A stretch of 64,000 nt of DNA from Paracoccus zhejiangensis (GTDB taxonomy: Bacteria; Pseudomonadota; Alphaproteobacteria; Rhodobacterales; Rhodobacteraceae), in assembly GCF_002847445.1 (NCBI RefSeq), contig NZ_CP025430.1:2914001-2978000 (forward strand). The letters are read 5' to 3'. Below the pieces are notes generated by a model that was not told the origin of the DNA, searched no databases, and saw only the letters and a program-made list of their open reading frames with translations. The number at the start of each line of letters is the position of its first letter. The stretch's first letter is position 1. This document shows, piece after piece, positions 50,696 to 63,326 of the stretch. The position numbers and the translations under genes are program-made.

Positions 50696-52162
50696 CTATT
50701 GCGGAGATCCGGCCTCGATCGCGTCGATTTCGGCGCGGTGCTGCTGCAGTCGCCGGAAAATCTGCCAGTCCCGTTCGCGCCGGGCCTGTGCCGCCGGATC
50801 GGGGCGGGTGATCTGCGCGGGCAGGGCGAACACCTCGCGCGCGGCGCGGATGCCGCCCAGATGCGGGGCGGCGGCGGCGATGGCGGCGCCCCGCAGCACC
50901 GCATCCTCGGGCTGCCAGTGGATCTCGGCCCCGGTCACATCGGCATAAAGCTGGCGCATCAGCGGCGAGCGGGCCTGACCGCCGGCCATGGCCAGACGGG
51001 AGGGCTGCCCCAGCCCCATATGCTCGATCACCTGCCGCGTCCCCAGCGCGATCCCCACCGCCGCCCGCCAGTAAAGCGCGTCCAGCGCCGCCTCGCTGCG
51101 ATCCAGCGTGGCGCCGTGGATCACGCCCCGCACCAGCGGATCGGCAAAGGGCGTGCGGCTGCCCTTGATATCGGGCAGGACATGCAGGCCCGCGCCCGGC
51201 TCCTGCCGCTCGGGATGCAGGCGGGCGAGAATCTGGCCGTGGCTTTGCGGTTCGGGGTAACACTGGCGGACGCGGTCCAGAAGCGCGCCGGTGGCGGATT
51301 GCCCGCCCTCGCTGACCGCCTCGCCGGGCAGGATCGCATCGGGATAGGGACCCCAGATCGCCGGTTTCTGCGGCACATCCGCCGCCATCACGCAATTCGA
51401 GGTGCCGGCGATCAGCACCGGCATATCCGAGGCTGCCCCCAGCGCCCCGGCGAAGGCATCGATCAGCCCGGCGGCGACCCGGCATCCGGTGGTCAGCCCC
51501 AGCCGGTCCGCCGCATCGGCCTGCAGCGCCCCGATCGGCGCGCCCGGCGCCAGAACCGCCCCGCCCCGTGGCAGGTCCACCAGCCCCAGCCCCGCCATCA
51601 GCCCCTGCTGCCAGCCACCGGCCTCGGCGATATAGGGCCATTTCGCCACCATGGTGCAGAGCGACCTGTTGTCCTGCCCGGTCGCGGCATAGGCCAGCTG
51701 GTCCCCAAGATCGCGCACGGCGGTCAGCCCGGCCCAGGCCTCGGGGCGGTGGCGCGCCAGCCACATCAGCTTGGGCGTCTGCATCTCGGGCGAGACCTGC
51801 CCCCCGGCCCGAGCGGCCAGCGGATGGCCGGTGGCGCTCAACTCCTCGGCCTCGACGGTGGCGCGGTGGTCATGCCAGGCGATCACGTCGGGGGCAAAGC
51901 CCGGCGCATCGACATAGAGCGAACAGGTCGCGTCGAAGGCCAGCGCCGAGATGTCCTCTGCCGACACCCCGGCCATGTTCTGCGCCTCGCGCAGCGCATC
52001 CGCGACGGCCTGCCAAATCTCGGCAAACTCGTATCCGGCGCGCCCGTCCGGGTCGGTTCTGGTGGAAAATCCGTGGCTTGCCCGGGCCAGCAGCCGGCCA
52101 TCCGGCCCAAAGATCGCCGCCCGCGCGCGGGCGCTGCCTACGTCAACGGCGCTGAACAGCAA
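50696..52162 (-). CDS. xylB: FGGY-family carbohydrate kinase (xylulokinase-like)
   Basis: 488 residues from a TTG start at 52162, chosen because it has a GGGGGACGG ribosome site and begins the family motif FSAVDVGSARARAAIF. It phosphorylates a ketose such as D-xylulose or ribulose. The FGGY N-terminal half includes AWHDHRATVEAEEL; the C-terminal half has the ATP-binding LIAGTSNCVMA and MAGGQARSPLMRQLYADVTG. In R. sphaeroides a xylulose kinase gene closes the smo operon, and this gene occupies the same place. Substrate inferred from context; it could also be a ribulokinase. Confidence 0.75.
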   Translation of the reverse strand: MLFSAVDVGSARARAAIFGPDGRLLARASHGFSTRTDPDGRAGYEFAEIWQAVADALREAQNMAGVSAEDISALAFDATCSLYVDAPGFAPDVIAWHDHRATVEAEELSATGHPLAARAGGQVSPEMQTPKLMWLARHRPEAWAGLTAVRDLGDQLAYAATGQDNRSLCTMVAKWPYIAEAGGWQQGLMAGLGLVDLPRGGAVLAPGAPIGALQADAADRLGLTTGCRVAAGLIDAFAGALGAASDMPVLIAGTSNCVMAADVPQKPAIWGPYPDAILPGEAVSEGGQSATGALLDRVRQCYPEPQSHGQILARLHPERQEPGAGLHVLPDIKGSRTPFADPLVRGVIHGATLDRSEAALDALYWRAAVGIALGTRQVIEHMGLGQPSRLAMAGGQARSPLMRQLYADVTGAEIHWQPEDAVLRGAAIAAAAPHLGGIRAAREVFALPAQITRPDPAAQARRERDWQIFRRLQQHRAEIDAIEAGSPQ

Positions 52163-52172
52163 TTCCGTCCCC

Positions 52173-52832
52173 CTAGCCCATCCGGCTGAGAGTTTCGGGC
52201 AGATCGGCTGCATGTTCAACCAGCGCGTTGGGCTCCAGCGCCGCCAGCTTCTCGGCCAGCCGCGCCGGACGGGCATGGGCGCCGCCCAGAAAGCCCACGA
52301 CGCGCATTCCGGCGGCACGGGCGGCGCGGATGCCGGCCGGACTGTCCTCGATCACCACGCAATCCTCGGGCGCGGCGCCAAGCCGCTCGGCGGCCATCAG
52401 GAACAGGTCGGGCGCCGGCTTGCCGTGCTTGACCATGGTCGCGGAATAGACATGCGGGGCAAAATGATCCCAGAGCCCGGTCAGCCCCAGCGACAGGCGC
52501 AGCCGGTCCGGGTTGCTGGATGAGGCGACGGCACGCGGCCCGCCAAGCCGGCTGAGCGCCTGTTCGATGCCGGGGATGGCCAGCAGGTCCACCCGGAAGC
52601 GGTCGGCCAGCCGGTCGCGCAGCGCCGACAGGTCCTCGGTGATGTCGATGCCGAAACGCTCGCGCAGATAGCTGATCTCGTGGCTGGTCGAGGTGCCGAG
52701 GAACAGGTCATAGGCCTCGCGTTCCGAGATGGGCAGGTCGCGGTTGCGGATCAGCCGCATCAGCTCGCCCATCGACAGCACCTCGCTGTCCACCAGCACG
52801 CCGTCGCAATCGAAGATCAGCGCCCGGCCCAT
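52173..52832 (-). CDS. HAD-superfamily sugar phosphatase/mutase
   Basis: 219 residues of the beta-phosphoglucomutase-like HAD group. The nucleophile motif is LIFDCDGVLVDSEVLS at the N-terminus, followed by AVASSSNPDRLRLSL, the lysine in KHGKPAPDLFLMAAERLG and the acidic pair in CVVIEDSPAGIRAARAAGM. It lies between mtlK and the kinase gene with eight- and ten-base gaps, so it is cotranscribed. It may dephosphorylate a sugar phosphate side product. Not part of the originally described Rhodobacter order, as far as I recall. Confidence 0.85.
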   Translation of the reverse strand: MGRALIFDCDGVLVDSEVLSMGELMRLIRNRDLPISEREAYDLFLGTSTSHEISYLRERFGIDITEDLSALRDRLADRFRVDLLAIPGIEQALSRLGGPRAVASSSNPDRLRLSLGLTGLWDHFAPHVYSATMVKHGKPAPDLFLMAAERLGAAPEDCVVIEDSPAGIRAARAAGMRVVGFLGGAHARPARLAEKLAALEPNALVEHAADLPETLSRMG

Positions 52833-52839
52833 CCGCCGC

Positions 52840-54306
52840 TTACCCGCCGAGATAGCGGCGCAGCGTCGCCGCGGTGCCGTCGCGCCACAATGCGTTCAAC
52901 CAGTTGCCGAAAGCCTCGGCAAAGCGCGGATCGCGGCCCGTAGCGCCATAGATGTCGGCCATGCCGAGCCAGACGGACGGGTCATCCTTCGCCGCCTTCG
53001 CGGTCTCGGTCAGCCGGTCCCAGCTGGGATCATTGGGCTCGATCACCGCGCCGCTGTCGGTCGTCCCGGCGCAGTAGCGGCACCACAAGGCCGATTCCAG
53101 CGCCAGCCCCTCGACCGGCAGATCGCGAGCCAGCCGGTCGGCAATGGTCGGGATGATGAACTTCGGCTGCCGGTTCGAGCCATCGAGGCAGAGCCGCCGC
53201 ACGGTATCGCCGATCTTCGGGTTGGCGCAGCGCTCCTTGACCTTGGCGAAATAGGCATTGAGGTCGGTGCCCGGCACCGGCGGCACGGCGGGGATGATCT
53301 CGTCGGTTTCGACCTTCTCGAGGAAGGCTGCCACCAAATCGTTTTGCATCGCCTCGTGGACGAAATGAACATCCATCAGGCCGGCGGGATAGGCGATGAC
53401 CGCATGACCTCCGTTCAGGATGCGGATCTTCATCAATTCCCAAGGGGTCACATCGGCGACGAACTCGACCCCGGCCTCTTCCAGCGGCGGGCGGCCGGCG
53501 GGGAAATTGTCTTCCAGCACCCATTGCATGAAGTCCTCGCAGAAGACCGGGGCGTCGTCGGCGATGCCGAACTCGTCGCGCACCATCGCTCGCTCGCGGT
53601 CGCTGGTGGCCGGGGTGATGCGATCAACCATGCCATTGGGGAAGGCGACATCGCCCTTGATCCAAAGCGCCAGTTCAGGGTCCGAGAGCCGCGCGGTCTC
53701 GACCACCGCCTCGCGGGTAACCGAGCCGTTATGCGGGATGTTGTCGCAGCACATGACGGTGAAAGGCTGATGACCGGCGGCGCGGCGGGCCTTCAGCCCG
53801 GCAACCAGCAGGCCGAACACGGTTTTCGGTGCATCGGGATTGGCGCCATCGGCGGCAATGGCCGGGTGGGTCGGGTCGAAATGGCCGGTATTGGCGTCGA
53901 TGAAATAGCCGCCTTCGGTGATGGTCAGGCTGGCGATGCGGATGGCCGGATCGGCCAGCTGCGCGATCACCTGCGCCGAATTGCCCGGCGCGATATAGTC
54001 GATCATCGGGCCGATGACGCGCGGCTGCGAGGTCTCGGCCGATTGCTCGACCACGGTATAGAGGTTGTCCTGCCCGGCCAGCGTGTCGCGCATCCGCTGG
54101 TCGCCGGGCATGACGCCGGCGCCGATGATGGCGAAATCAAGACCCAGCCCGGCATTCATCAGCCGGTCCAGATAGACGGCCTGATGGGCGCGGTGGAAAT
54201 TGCCGACGCCGAAATGCAGCATCCCGCCGCTCAGGCTCTGGCGGTCATAGGCCGGAACCGCGCAGTCGAGTTGGGAAAGGGTCGCGTCAGAAAGGTTTTG
54301 CGCCAT
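52840..54306 (-). CDS. mtlK: Mannitol 2-dehydrogenase family protein
   Basis: 488 residues of the long-chain polyol dehydrogenases. The NAD-binding N-terminus reads GMLHFGVGNFHRAHQAVYLD, and the catalytic lysine and Asn-His are in WELMKIRILNGGHAVIAY (about residues 292-309). It oxidises D-mannitol to D-fructose and D-arabinitol to D-xylulose in the cytosol. It follows smoS in the polyol operon, as in R. sphaeroides. Complete. Confidence 0.92.
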   Translation of the reverse strand: MAQNLSDATLSQLDCAVPAYDRQSLSGGMLHFGVGNFHRAHQAVYLDRLMNAGLGLDFAIIGAGVMPGDQRMRDTLAGQDNLYTVVEQSAETSQPRVIGPMIDYIAPGNSAQVIAQLADPAIRIASLTITEGGYFIDANTGHFDPTHPAIAADGANPDAPKTVFGLLVAGLKARRAAGHQPFTVMCCDNIPHNGSVTREAVVETARLSDPELALWIKGDVAFPNGMVDRITPATSDRERAMVRDEFGIADDAPVFCEDFMQWVLEDNFPAGRPPLEEAGVEFVADVTPWELMKIRILNGGHAVIAYPAGLMDVHFVHEAMQNDLVAAFLEKVETDEIIPAVPPVPGTDLNAYFAKVKERCANPKIGDTVRRLCLDGSNRQPKFIIPTIADRLARDLPVEGLALESALWCRYCAGTTDSGAVIEPNDPSWDRLTETAKAAKDDPSVWLGMADIYGATGRDPRFAEAFGNWLNALWRDGTAATLRRYLGG

Positions 54307-54363
54307 CAGGTCACCTGTGGTCTGGGATGGAGGGGAAGCAGGATGCCGATGCCCGTCAGGGCC

Positions 54364-55133
54364 TCAGCTCATCCACTGCCCGCCATCGACGTTGTAGCAT
54401 TGCGAGACGATGTAATTGGCCTCGTCCGAGGCGAGGAAAACGGCCATGCCGGTCAAATCGTCGGGGGTGGCAAAGCGGCCTGCGGGTACGCCGGCGGCAA
54501 CTTCGGCCTTCTTCTGGCCGGGCTTCTTCCCTTCCAGCTTGGCGAACATCGAGTCCACATGGACCCAGTGATCGCCATCGACGACGCCCGGGGCGATGGC
54601 ATTGACGTTGATGCCATGCTTGATGAGGTTCAGCCCCGCCGACTGGGTCATGCTGATGACCGCCGCCTTGGTCGAGCAATAGACCAGCACCAGCGGCTCA
54701 CCCCGCCGCCCGGCCTGGCTCGCCATGTTGATGATCTTGCCGCCATGGCCCTGCGCGATCATCTGCCGTGCCGCCGCCTGCATGGTGAACAAGGTTCCCG
54801 CGACGTTGACGGCATAGAGCTTGTCATAGCTCGCCCGGGTGATGTCCACCGTCTCGGCCGCATCGAACAGCGCGGCATTGTTGATGAGGATATCGAGCTT
54901 GCCGGTCTTCTCGACCACTGCCGCAATGGCCGCGTCGATGCTGTCCTGCTGGCTCACGTCCAGCCGGACGGCATAGGCACCATCGCCGATCTCAGCCGCC
55001 GCCGCTTCCGCGGCTTCGAGGTTGATATCGGCGATGGCGACCTGCGCCCCCTCACGCAGGTAGGCTGCGGCAAAGCCAAGGCCGATGCCGCGGGCCGCGC
55101 CGGTGATCAGCGCGGATTTTCCATCCAAGCGTT

Positions 55134-55137
<4 letters not shown>
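54364..55137 (-). CDS. smoS: Sorbitol (polyol) dehydrogenase, SDR family
   Basis: 257 residues. [15 protein letters not shown] is the NAD motif, NNAALFDA follows strand 4, the catalytic serine is in [13 protein letters not shown], and [17 protein letters not shown] has the YxxxK pair (about residue 153). The C-terminus [10 protein letters not shown] is typical of the Rhodobacter SmoS/galactitol-dehydrogenase group. It oxidises D-sorbitol to D-fructose and galactitol to tagatose. Its start overlaps the smoK stop by four bases. Confidence 0.92.
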
Positions 55138-56132
<995 letters not shown>

Positions 56133-56144
56133 CGTAAGGTCTCC

Positions 56145-56969
56145 TTATTTCACCGCGCCGAAGGTCAGGCCGCGGACAAGTTGTTTCTGGCTGAACCAGC
56201 CCATGATCAGGATCGGCGCGATGGCCAGCGTCGAGGCCGCCGAGAGCTTGGCCCAGAACAGGCCCTGCGGGCTGGAGAAGGAGGCGATGAAGGCCGAGAG
56301 CGGCGCGGCATTCGTCGTGGTCAGCTGGATGGTCCAGAAAGCCTCGTTCCAGGCCAGGATGATGTTCAGAAGCAGCGTCGAGGCAATGCCCGGCACCGCC
56401 ATCGGCGCCAGCACATGCATGATCTCCTGCCCCAGCGTCGCCCCATCCATCCGCGCGGCCTCGAGGATCTCGCCCGGGATCTCGCGGAAATAGGTGTAGA
56501 GCATCCAGACCACGATCGGCAGGTTCATCAGCATCAGCACGATGACCAGCCCGGTGCGGGTGTCGAGCAGGCCGGTCCGAAGGAAGATCAGGTAGATCGG
56601 CACCAGCACGGCCACGGCGGGCATCATCTTGGTCGACAGCATCCACATCAGGATGTCTTTCGTCCGCTTGGTGGGCGAGAAGGCCATGGCCCAGGCCGCC
56701 GGGATGGCGACCAGCAGCGCCAGCACGGTCGAGCCCACGGCGATGATCACCGAGTTCATGAACGGCCGGAAGTAGTTATACTGCGACTGCACCTCGCGAT
56801 AGCTCTCCAGCGTGAAGCTGGGGATCAGGTCGAAGCCGGCAATCGCCTCCTGCTCGGACTTGAAGCTGGTGATGATGGCATAGAGGATCGGGAAGAAGAT
56901 CAGCAGGGCCACGAACCATGCGGCGATGGTCCAGCCGATCCGGGTGTTGCGGGAAACTGCGCGTGCCAT
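56145..56969 (-). CDS. smoG: Polyol ABC transporter permease (SmoG)
   Basis: 274 residues, six membrane helices. The cytoplasmic EAA loop is EILEAARMDGATLGQEIMHV (about residue 170), which docks to SmoK. NSVIIAVGSTVLALLVAIPA is helix 2 or 3. MalG-like. The gap to smoK is 12 bases. Confidence 0.92.
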   Translation of the reverse strand: MARAVSRNTRIGWTIAAWFVALLIFFPILYAIITSFKSEQEAIAGFDLIPSFTLESYREVQSQYNYFRPFMNSVIIAVGSTVLALLVAIPAAWAMAFSPTKRTKDILMWMLSTKMMPAVAVLVPIYLIFLRTGLLDTRTGLVIVLMLMNLPIVVWMLYTYFREIPGEILEAARMDGATLGQEIMHVLAPMAVPGIASTLLLNIILAWNEAFWTIQLTTTNAAPLSAFIASFSSPQGLFWAKLSAASTLAIAPILIMGWFSQKQLVRGLTFGAVK

Positions 56970-56979
56970 GTCTCTCTCC

Positions 56980-57849
56980 TCAGTCCAGGTTCTTGCCGAC
57001 GGCGCGCATCAGGAAGATGGCGCAGACATTGGCCAGCACGACCGCGATGATGCCCCCGGCCGCAGCCCCGCCGATGTCGAAGTTCAGACGTGCGGCGCGA
57101 TAGATCAGGTAGGTCAGGTTGGTCGAGGCATTGCCCGGCCCGCCATTGGTGGTCACCAGGATCTCGGCATAGACGCCCAGAAGGAAGATCGTCTGGATCA
57201 GGATCACCACGGTGATCGCACGGGCCATGTGCGGCAGGGTCAGATAGATGAAGCGCTGCAGCGCCGGGGCGCCGTCCATTTCCGCGGCCTCCATCTGCTC
57301 GCCATCCAGCGATTGCAGCGAAGTAAGCAGGATCAGCGTGGCGAAGGGCAGCCATTGCCAGGCCACGATCAGGATGATCGAGAACAGCGGATATTGCGCG
57401 AACCAGTCGACGGGCTGGGCGCCGAAGAACTTGGCGATATCGGCAAACACCCCGTAACTTGGGTGCATGATCATGTTCTTCCAGATCAGCGCCGCCACCG
57501 GCGGCATGACGAAGAAGGGCGAGATCACCAGGATCCGCACGATCCCCTGTCCGAAGATCGGCTTGTCGATCAGCATGGCGATCAGGATGCCGCCGACCAC
57601 GGTGATGGCCAGAACGCCCACCACCAGCACCAGCGTGTTCCAGATCGACTCCCAGAAGGCCGGATCGGTGTAGAAATACTGGTAATTGAAGAAGCCGGCC
57701 CAGCTGGTATTCGCGGGGTTCAGCAGGTTGTAGTTCAGGAATGAATAGTAAAGCGTCATCGCCAGCGGCACGATCATCCAGATCAGAAGCAGGACAATCG
57801 CAGGTGCGCGCATGAGGCGGGCGAGGCTCTGGGTCTGGCGCGTGGCCAT
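56980..57849 (-). CDS. smoF: Polyol ABC transporter permease (SmoF)
   Basis: 289 residues, MalF-like inner-membrane permease with six helices. IWMIVPLAMTLYYSFLNYNL is helix 1, and the EAA loop is QMEAAEMDGAPALQRFIYLT (about residue 195). It forms the translocation pore with SmoG. Ten bases separate it from smoG. A hairpin lies between it and smoE. Confidence 0.92.
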   Translation of the reverse strand: MATRQTQSLARLMRAPAIVLLLIWMIVPLAMTLYYSFLNYNLLNPANTSWAGFFNYQYFYTDPAFWESIWNTLVLVVGVLAITVVGGILIAMLIDKPIFGQGIVRILVISPFFVMPPVAALIWKNMIMHPSYGVFADIAKFFGAQPVDWFAQYPLFSIILIVAWQWLPFATLILLTSLQSLDGEQMEAAEMDGAPALQRFIYLTLPHMARAITVVILIQTIFLLGVYAEILVTTNGGPGNASTNLTYLIYRAARLNFDIGGAAAGGIIAVVLANVCAIFLMRAVGKNLD

Positions 57850-57904
57850 GGCGTGACTCCTCCGGCAAGCGCGAGGCGGGGGCCTTGCGCAGTCTCACGG
57901 GCTT

Positions 57905-57933
57905 GGCGCCGACCGGAGAAACCGGACGGCGCC
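57905..57933 (-). promoter_or_regulatory. Intercistronic hairpin smoE-smoF
   Basis: GGCGCCGaCCGG..CCGGaCGGCGCC with one mismatch and a short AGAAA loop, in the 98-base gap between smoE and smoF, and without a T-run. Such stems after a binding-protein gene usually protect the upstream message from 3' decay or partly attenuate transcription, giving more binding protein than permease. Confidence 0.55.
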
Positions 57934-57947
57934 TTATGCTTGGGTGT

Positions 57948-59264
57948 TTACTTGATGTAACCGGCGCGGGTCATTTCGCGCGTGGTATTGGCTTGCGCCC
58001 CGGCCAGCGCGTCGGCGGCCGACATCTGCCCGGCCAAGGCGGCCGAGAATTGCTGGCCCACCGCCGTGCCGATGCCCTGGAATTCCGGGATGGCGACGAA
58101 CTGGCCGCCGCTATAGGGAATGTCCTGCACCGAGGATTTGGTGGTGTTGGCGGCGTTCATCGAGGTCAGGGTCATGGCCGCGAAGGGGGCAGCCGCCTGA
58201 TACTCGGCATTCTCGTAAAGCGAGGTGCGCGTGCCCGGAGGGGCCGAGCGCCAGCCATCGGTCGCGGCGACCTGGGCGGTGTAGTCCTTGCTGGTTGCCC
58301 AGGCGACGAACTTCTTGGCCGCGTCAGGCGCGTCCGAGGAGGCCGGGATCGCCAGGCTCCAGGCCCAGAGCCAGTTGCCGTGGTTGTCGACGCCTTCCTT
58401 GTTCGGGAACTGCGCGAAACCCACCTTGTCGGCGACGGTCGAATTGGCCGGGTCGGTGACGAAGCTGGCGGCGACGGTGGCGTCGATCCAGATGCCGCAC
58501 TTGCCCTGCTGGAACAGCGACAGGTTCTCGTTGAAGCCGTTCGACGAGGCGCCCGGAGGGCCGTAATTGGTCATCAGCGCCAGGTAGTCGTTCAGCGCCT
58601 CGCTCCATTCCGCGCTTTCGAACTGGGGTTTCCAGTCCATGTCGAACCAGCGCCCGCCATAGCTGTTGGCCATGGCCGTCAGGAAGGCCATGTTCTCGCC
58701 CCAGCCCGGCTTGCCGCGCAGGCAGATGCCATAGACTTCGCCATCCTTGTTGGTCATCTTCTCGGCGGCGGTCTTGATGTCGGCCCAGGTCGGGCTGTCC
58801 GGAATGGTCACGCCGGCGGCCTCGGCCAGGTCGGTGCGATACATCACCATGGCAGATTCGCCATAGAAGGGCACCGCGTACAGCGTGTCATCGACCGACA
58901 GCGCGGCGCTGATCGAGGGCAGGATGTCGGCGGCGTCATATTCGGCCGGCAGGTCGTTCAGCGGCACCAGCCAGTCCTGCTTGGCCCAGATCGGAACCTC
59001 GTAGGTGCCGATGGTCAGCACGTCATACTGCCCGCCCTTGGTGGCGATGTCGGTGGTGACGCGCTCGCGCAGGATGTTCTCTTCCAGCGTGACCCATTCC
59101 AGCGTGATGTCCGGGTTCGCCTCGGTAAAGGGCGCGGTCATCTTCTGCATGCGGATCATGTCGCCATTGTTCACCGTGGCGATGGTCAGGGTCTCGGCCT
59201 GTGCCGCAATCCCCATAACCGTCAATGCGCTGGCCCCCAGAAGGGCGCGCTTCAGATAGCTCAT
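57948..59264 (-). CDS. smoE: Polyol-binding periplasmic protein
   Basis: 438 residues. A signal peptide (LLGASALTVMGIAAQA, cleavage near residue 23) is followed by an extracellular solute-binding type 1 (MalE-like) protein: VTTDIATKGGQYDVLTIGTY near residue 95, VPFYGESAMVMYRTDL near 150, and FQQGKCGIWIDATVAASFV near 255. It delivers sorbitol/mannitol to the SmoFGK transporter. It is the first structural gene, behind a symmetric operator candidate. Confidence 0.93.
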   Translation of the reverse strand: MSYLKRALLGASALTVMGIAAQAETLTIATVNNGDMIRMQKMTAPFTEANPDITLEWVTLEENILRERVTTDIATKGGQYDVLTIGTYEVPIWAKQDWLVPLNDLPAEYDAADILPSISAALSVDDTLYAVPFYGESAMVMYRTDLAEAAGVTIPDSPTWADIKTAAEKMTNKDGEVYGICLRGKPGWGENMAFLTAMANSYGGRWFDMDWKPQFESAEWSEALNDYLALMTNYGPPGASSNGFNENLSLFQQGKCGIWIDATVAASFVTDPANSTVADKVGFAQFPNKEGVDNHGNWLWAWSLAIPASSDAPDAAKKFVAWATSKDYTAQVAATDGWRSAPPGTRTSLYENAEYQAAAPFAAMTLTSMNAANTTKSSVQDIPYSGGQFVAIPEFQGIGTAVGQQFSAALAGQMSAADALAGAQANTTREMTRAGYIK

Positions 59265-59279
59265 AGTCTTCCTCCCTTG

Positions 59280-59306
59280 GCATTTGCCATTCCCATGGGC
59301 AAATGC
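59280..59306. promoter_or_regulatory. Inverted repeat upstream of smoE, operator candidate
   Basis: Perfect nine-base arms GCATTTGCC (59280-59288) and GGCAAATGC (59298-59306) with a nine-base spacer, 15 bases upstream of the smoE start. Position and symmetry suit binding of the SorC-type regulator encoded just upstream. Confidence 0.6.
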
Positions 59307-59369
59307 TCATCGATCGGCATGTTTTTGTCAACTGAAATTCTTGACCGAACGTCAATCAGCGAGGCGGGA

Positions 59370-60302
59370 TTATGATTTCAAAAGAAATTCTGCGGTCTCG
59401 GTATCGGTGATCAGGCCGTTCACCAGCCCGCCGCGCAGCGCACCACGGATCGCCTGATGCTTCGCAGCCCCCATTGCAGCGGCGATGACCAGGGTTGATT
59501 CCCGAGACGGGATCGGCGGCGAGGCGACGCGCTGCATCAGCTCGCTGTCGATCAGCCGGCCCTCAGCATCATAAGCCCAGCCCACGATCTCGCCCACCGC
59601 ACCGGCGCTGCGCAGGGTCTCGATTTCCGCACTGGTCAGGAAGCCGTCCAGCACCAGCGGGGCATCGGGACCGATGGTGCCGATGCCGACAAAGGCCACG
59701 GACGCGGCCTGGGTCATCTCGATCACCCGGGCGATGCCTGCCTGCCCGTTTAGCGCCTCGCGCTCGGCGGCGCTGCTGGCGATGACCGGAACCACCAGTG
59801 GATAGCTGCGCGCCGTCACCCGCTCGGACAGCGAGAAAAGCACGTTGTAATAGGCGGTCGAGCCGTCGGTGGCGATATTGCCGGTCAGCGAGACGATCCG
59901 GTGCTGGGCGCAATCGACCCGCGACATCTGCTCGACCCCCGATCGCAGGGTGCGACCGGTGCCGAAGGCGGCGATCAGCGGATCGGACCGGCGCAGCCAG
60001 GTCTCGATGCAATCGGCCACGGCAATGGCCATGCCGGCGCCGCGCGCATCCGCCGGCACCACCTCGCAGAATTGCAGCCCCGCCTGCCGCCGCAACCGCG
60101 CGGCCAGATCGAGGCAATCGGCAAAGGGGTGGTCGATGCGCACCTTGACCAGCCCGGCCGCCTGCGCCTGCGCCACCATGCGCTGCACGCTCTGGCGCGA
60201 AATGCCCATCTGCGCGGCGATCTCGTCCTGGGTCTGGCCGGCGACAAAGGACAGCCAGGCGGCGCGGGCCATCTGTTCCTGCTTGCGGTCCTCGACACTC
60301 AT
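59370..60302 (-). CDS. SorC/DeoR-family sugar-binding transcriptional regulator
   Basis: 310 residues. The N-terminal helix-turn-helix (QDEIAAQMGISRQSVQRMVA, about residues 26-45) precedes a SorC sugar-binding domain with a NagB-like fold (IAAFGTGRTLRSGVEQMSRV, VSLTGNIATDGS, then VIAAAMGAAKHQAIRGALRG). It should bind a polyol or its phosphate and control the smo operon, which starts 105 bases downstream on the same strand. Whether it activates or represses cannot be read. Confidence 0.88.
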   Translation of the reverse strand: MSVEDRKQEQMARAAWLSFVAGQTQDEIAAQMGISRQSVQRMVAQAQAAGLVKVRIDHPFADCLDLAARLRRQAGLQFCEVVPADARGAGMAIAVADCIETWLRRSDPLIAAFGTGRTLRSGVEQMSRVDCAQHRIVSLTGNIATDGSTAYYNVLFSLSERVTARSYPLVVPVIASSAAEREALNGQAGIARVIEMTQAASVAFVGIGTIGPDAPLVLDGFLTSAEIETLRSAGAVGEIVGWAYDAEGRLIDSELMQRVASPPIPSRESTLVIAAAMGAAKHQAIRGALRGGLVNGLITDTETAEFLLKS

Positions 60303-60522
60303 TCCCTGCGGCCCCTCGTGACGTCTGATGCGGGATTAACAGAGATTGGTCTGCGCGCCTATGCGCTTTGTCCGGGTGCGTCGAAAGGGCCGGGGCCGCT
60401 GATCATCCGCCAAAGGAAAAGCCCATGTCTTGAAACCGTGCTGGTCCGCAATGCGCGTCAAAACCACGCGTTGAACAGCGGGAAGCCTTGCGAGTATCTG
60501 ATCGGAACAAAAAGAGAACTTC

Positions 60523-60882
60523 ATGACCCGTCTCATCGAAATATTGCTCTATCGGCTCAAGCCGGGAACCGGGGGAGTGTTCTTTGATATCATGCAGAAT
60601 ATCAGCGTCCCGCTGCATGTGCAGAACGGAATCGATGTGATCTGGCACGGACAATCCCTGCATGATCCCGATGCCTATGGTTTGATCCGTGGCTTTGCAG
60701 ACATGACGACACTGGATGCTGTGCAGTCTGCATTTTACGCCAGCACAGCATGGAGGTCCGGACCGCGCGAGGCCATCATTGCCCGGATCGAGACGGCAAC
60801 GAAAATCATCATTCCCATGAACGCTGATGCGGTGAAGGGGTTGCGGGAACAAGGATACCACGCCTTCCCGACCGAAAGGTAA
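60523..60882 (+). CDS. NIPSNAP family protein
   Basis: 119 residues with AGAG before the ATG. The ferredoxin-like alpha-beta pattern RLIEILLYRLKPGTG, then GIDVIWHGQSLHDPDAYGLI, RGFADMTTLDAVQSAFYAS matches NIPSNAP/dimeric alpha-beta-barrel proteins. No catalytic residues are assigned in the family, and the function is unknown. It is a single-gene transcription unit, convergent with katG. Confidence 0.7.
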   Translation: MTRLIEILLYRLKPGTGGVFFDIMQNISVPLHVQNGIDVIWHGQSLHDPDAYGLIRGFADMTTLDAVQSAFYASTAWRSGPREAIIARIETATKIIIPMNADAVKGLREQGYHAFPTER

Positions 60883-60923
60883 GGACCCTAGGCGGCACAA
60901 CACGGGTTAGCGACATAGCCATG

Positions 60924-60959
60924 AAAAACCCCGCGCCATCCGGTCAGGACGGCGCGGGG
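60924..60959 (-). terminator. Rho-independent terminator of katG
   Basis: On the minus strand, stem CCCCGCGCC / GGCGCGGGG followed by GTTTTTC, 19 bases past the katG stop. Textbook form. Confidence 0.9.
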
Positions 60960-60977
60960 TCGGGATCAGGTTACGGA

Positions 60978-63188
<2,211 letters not shown>

Positions 63189-63314
63189 TCAGGGCAACAA
63201 TCCGGCGCGGACCCGAGGGCGCAAACGCCTTCGGGCCACACCGGACCACAACCTGTTGCCGAACACTCTGCCCCAGAAGTTTGATTATTTGAATTTGTAT
63301 CTTCTTATCCTCGT

Positions 63315-63326
63315 GATAAATTTATC
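63315..63326. promoter_or_regulatory. 12-bp palindrome in front of oxyR
   Basis: GATAAATTTATC, perfectly symmetric, ends two bases before the oxyR ATG. It lies in an AT-rich stretch of the katG-oxyR interval and could be part of the OxyR autoregulatory site. No clear ribosome-binding site precedes the ATG. Confidence 0.4.
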
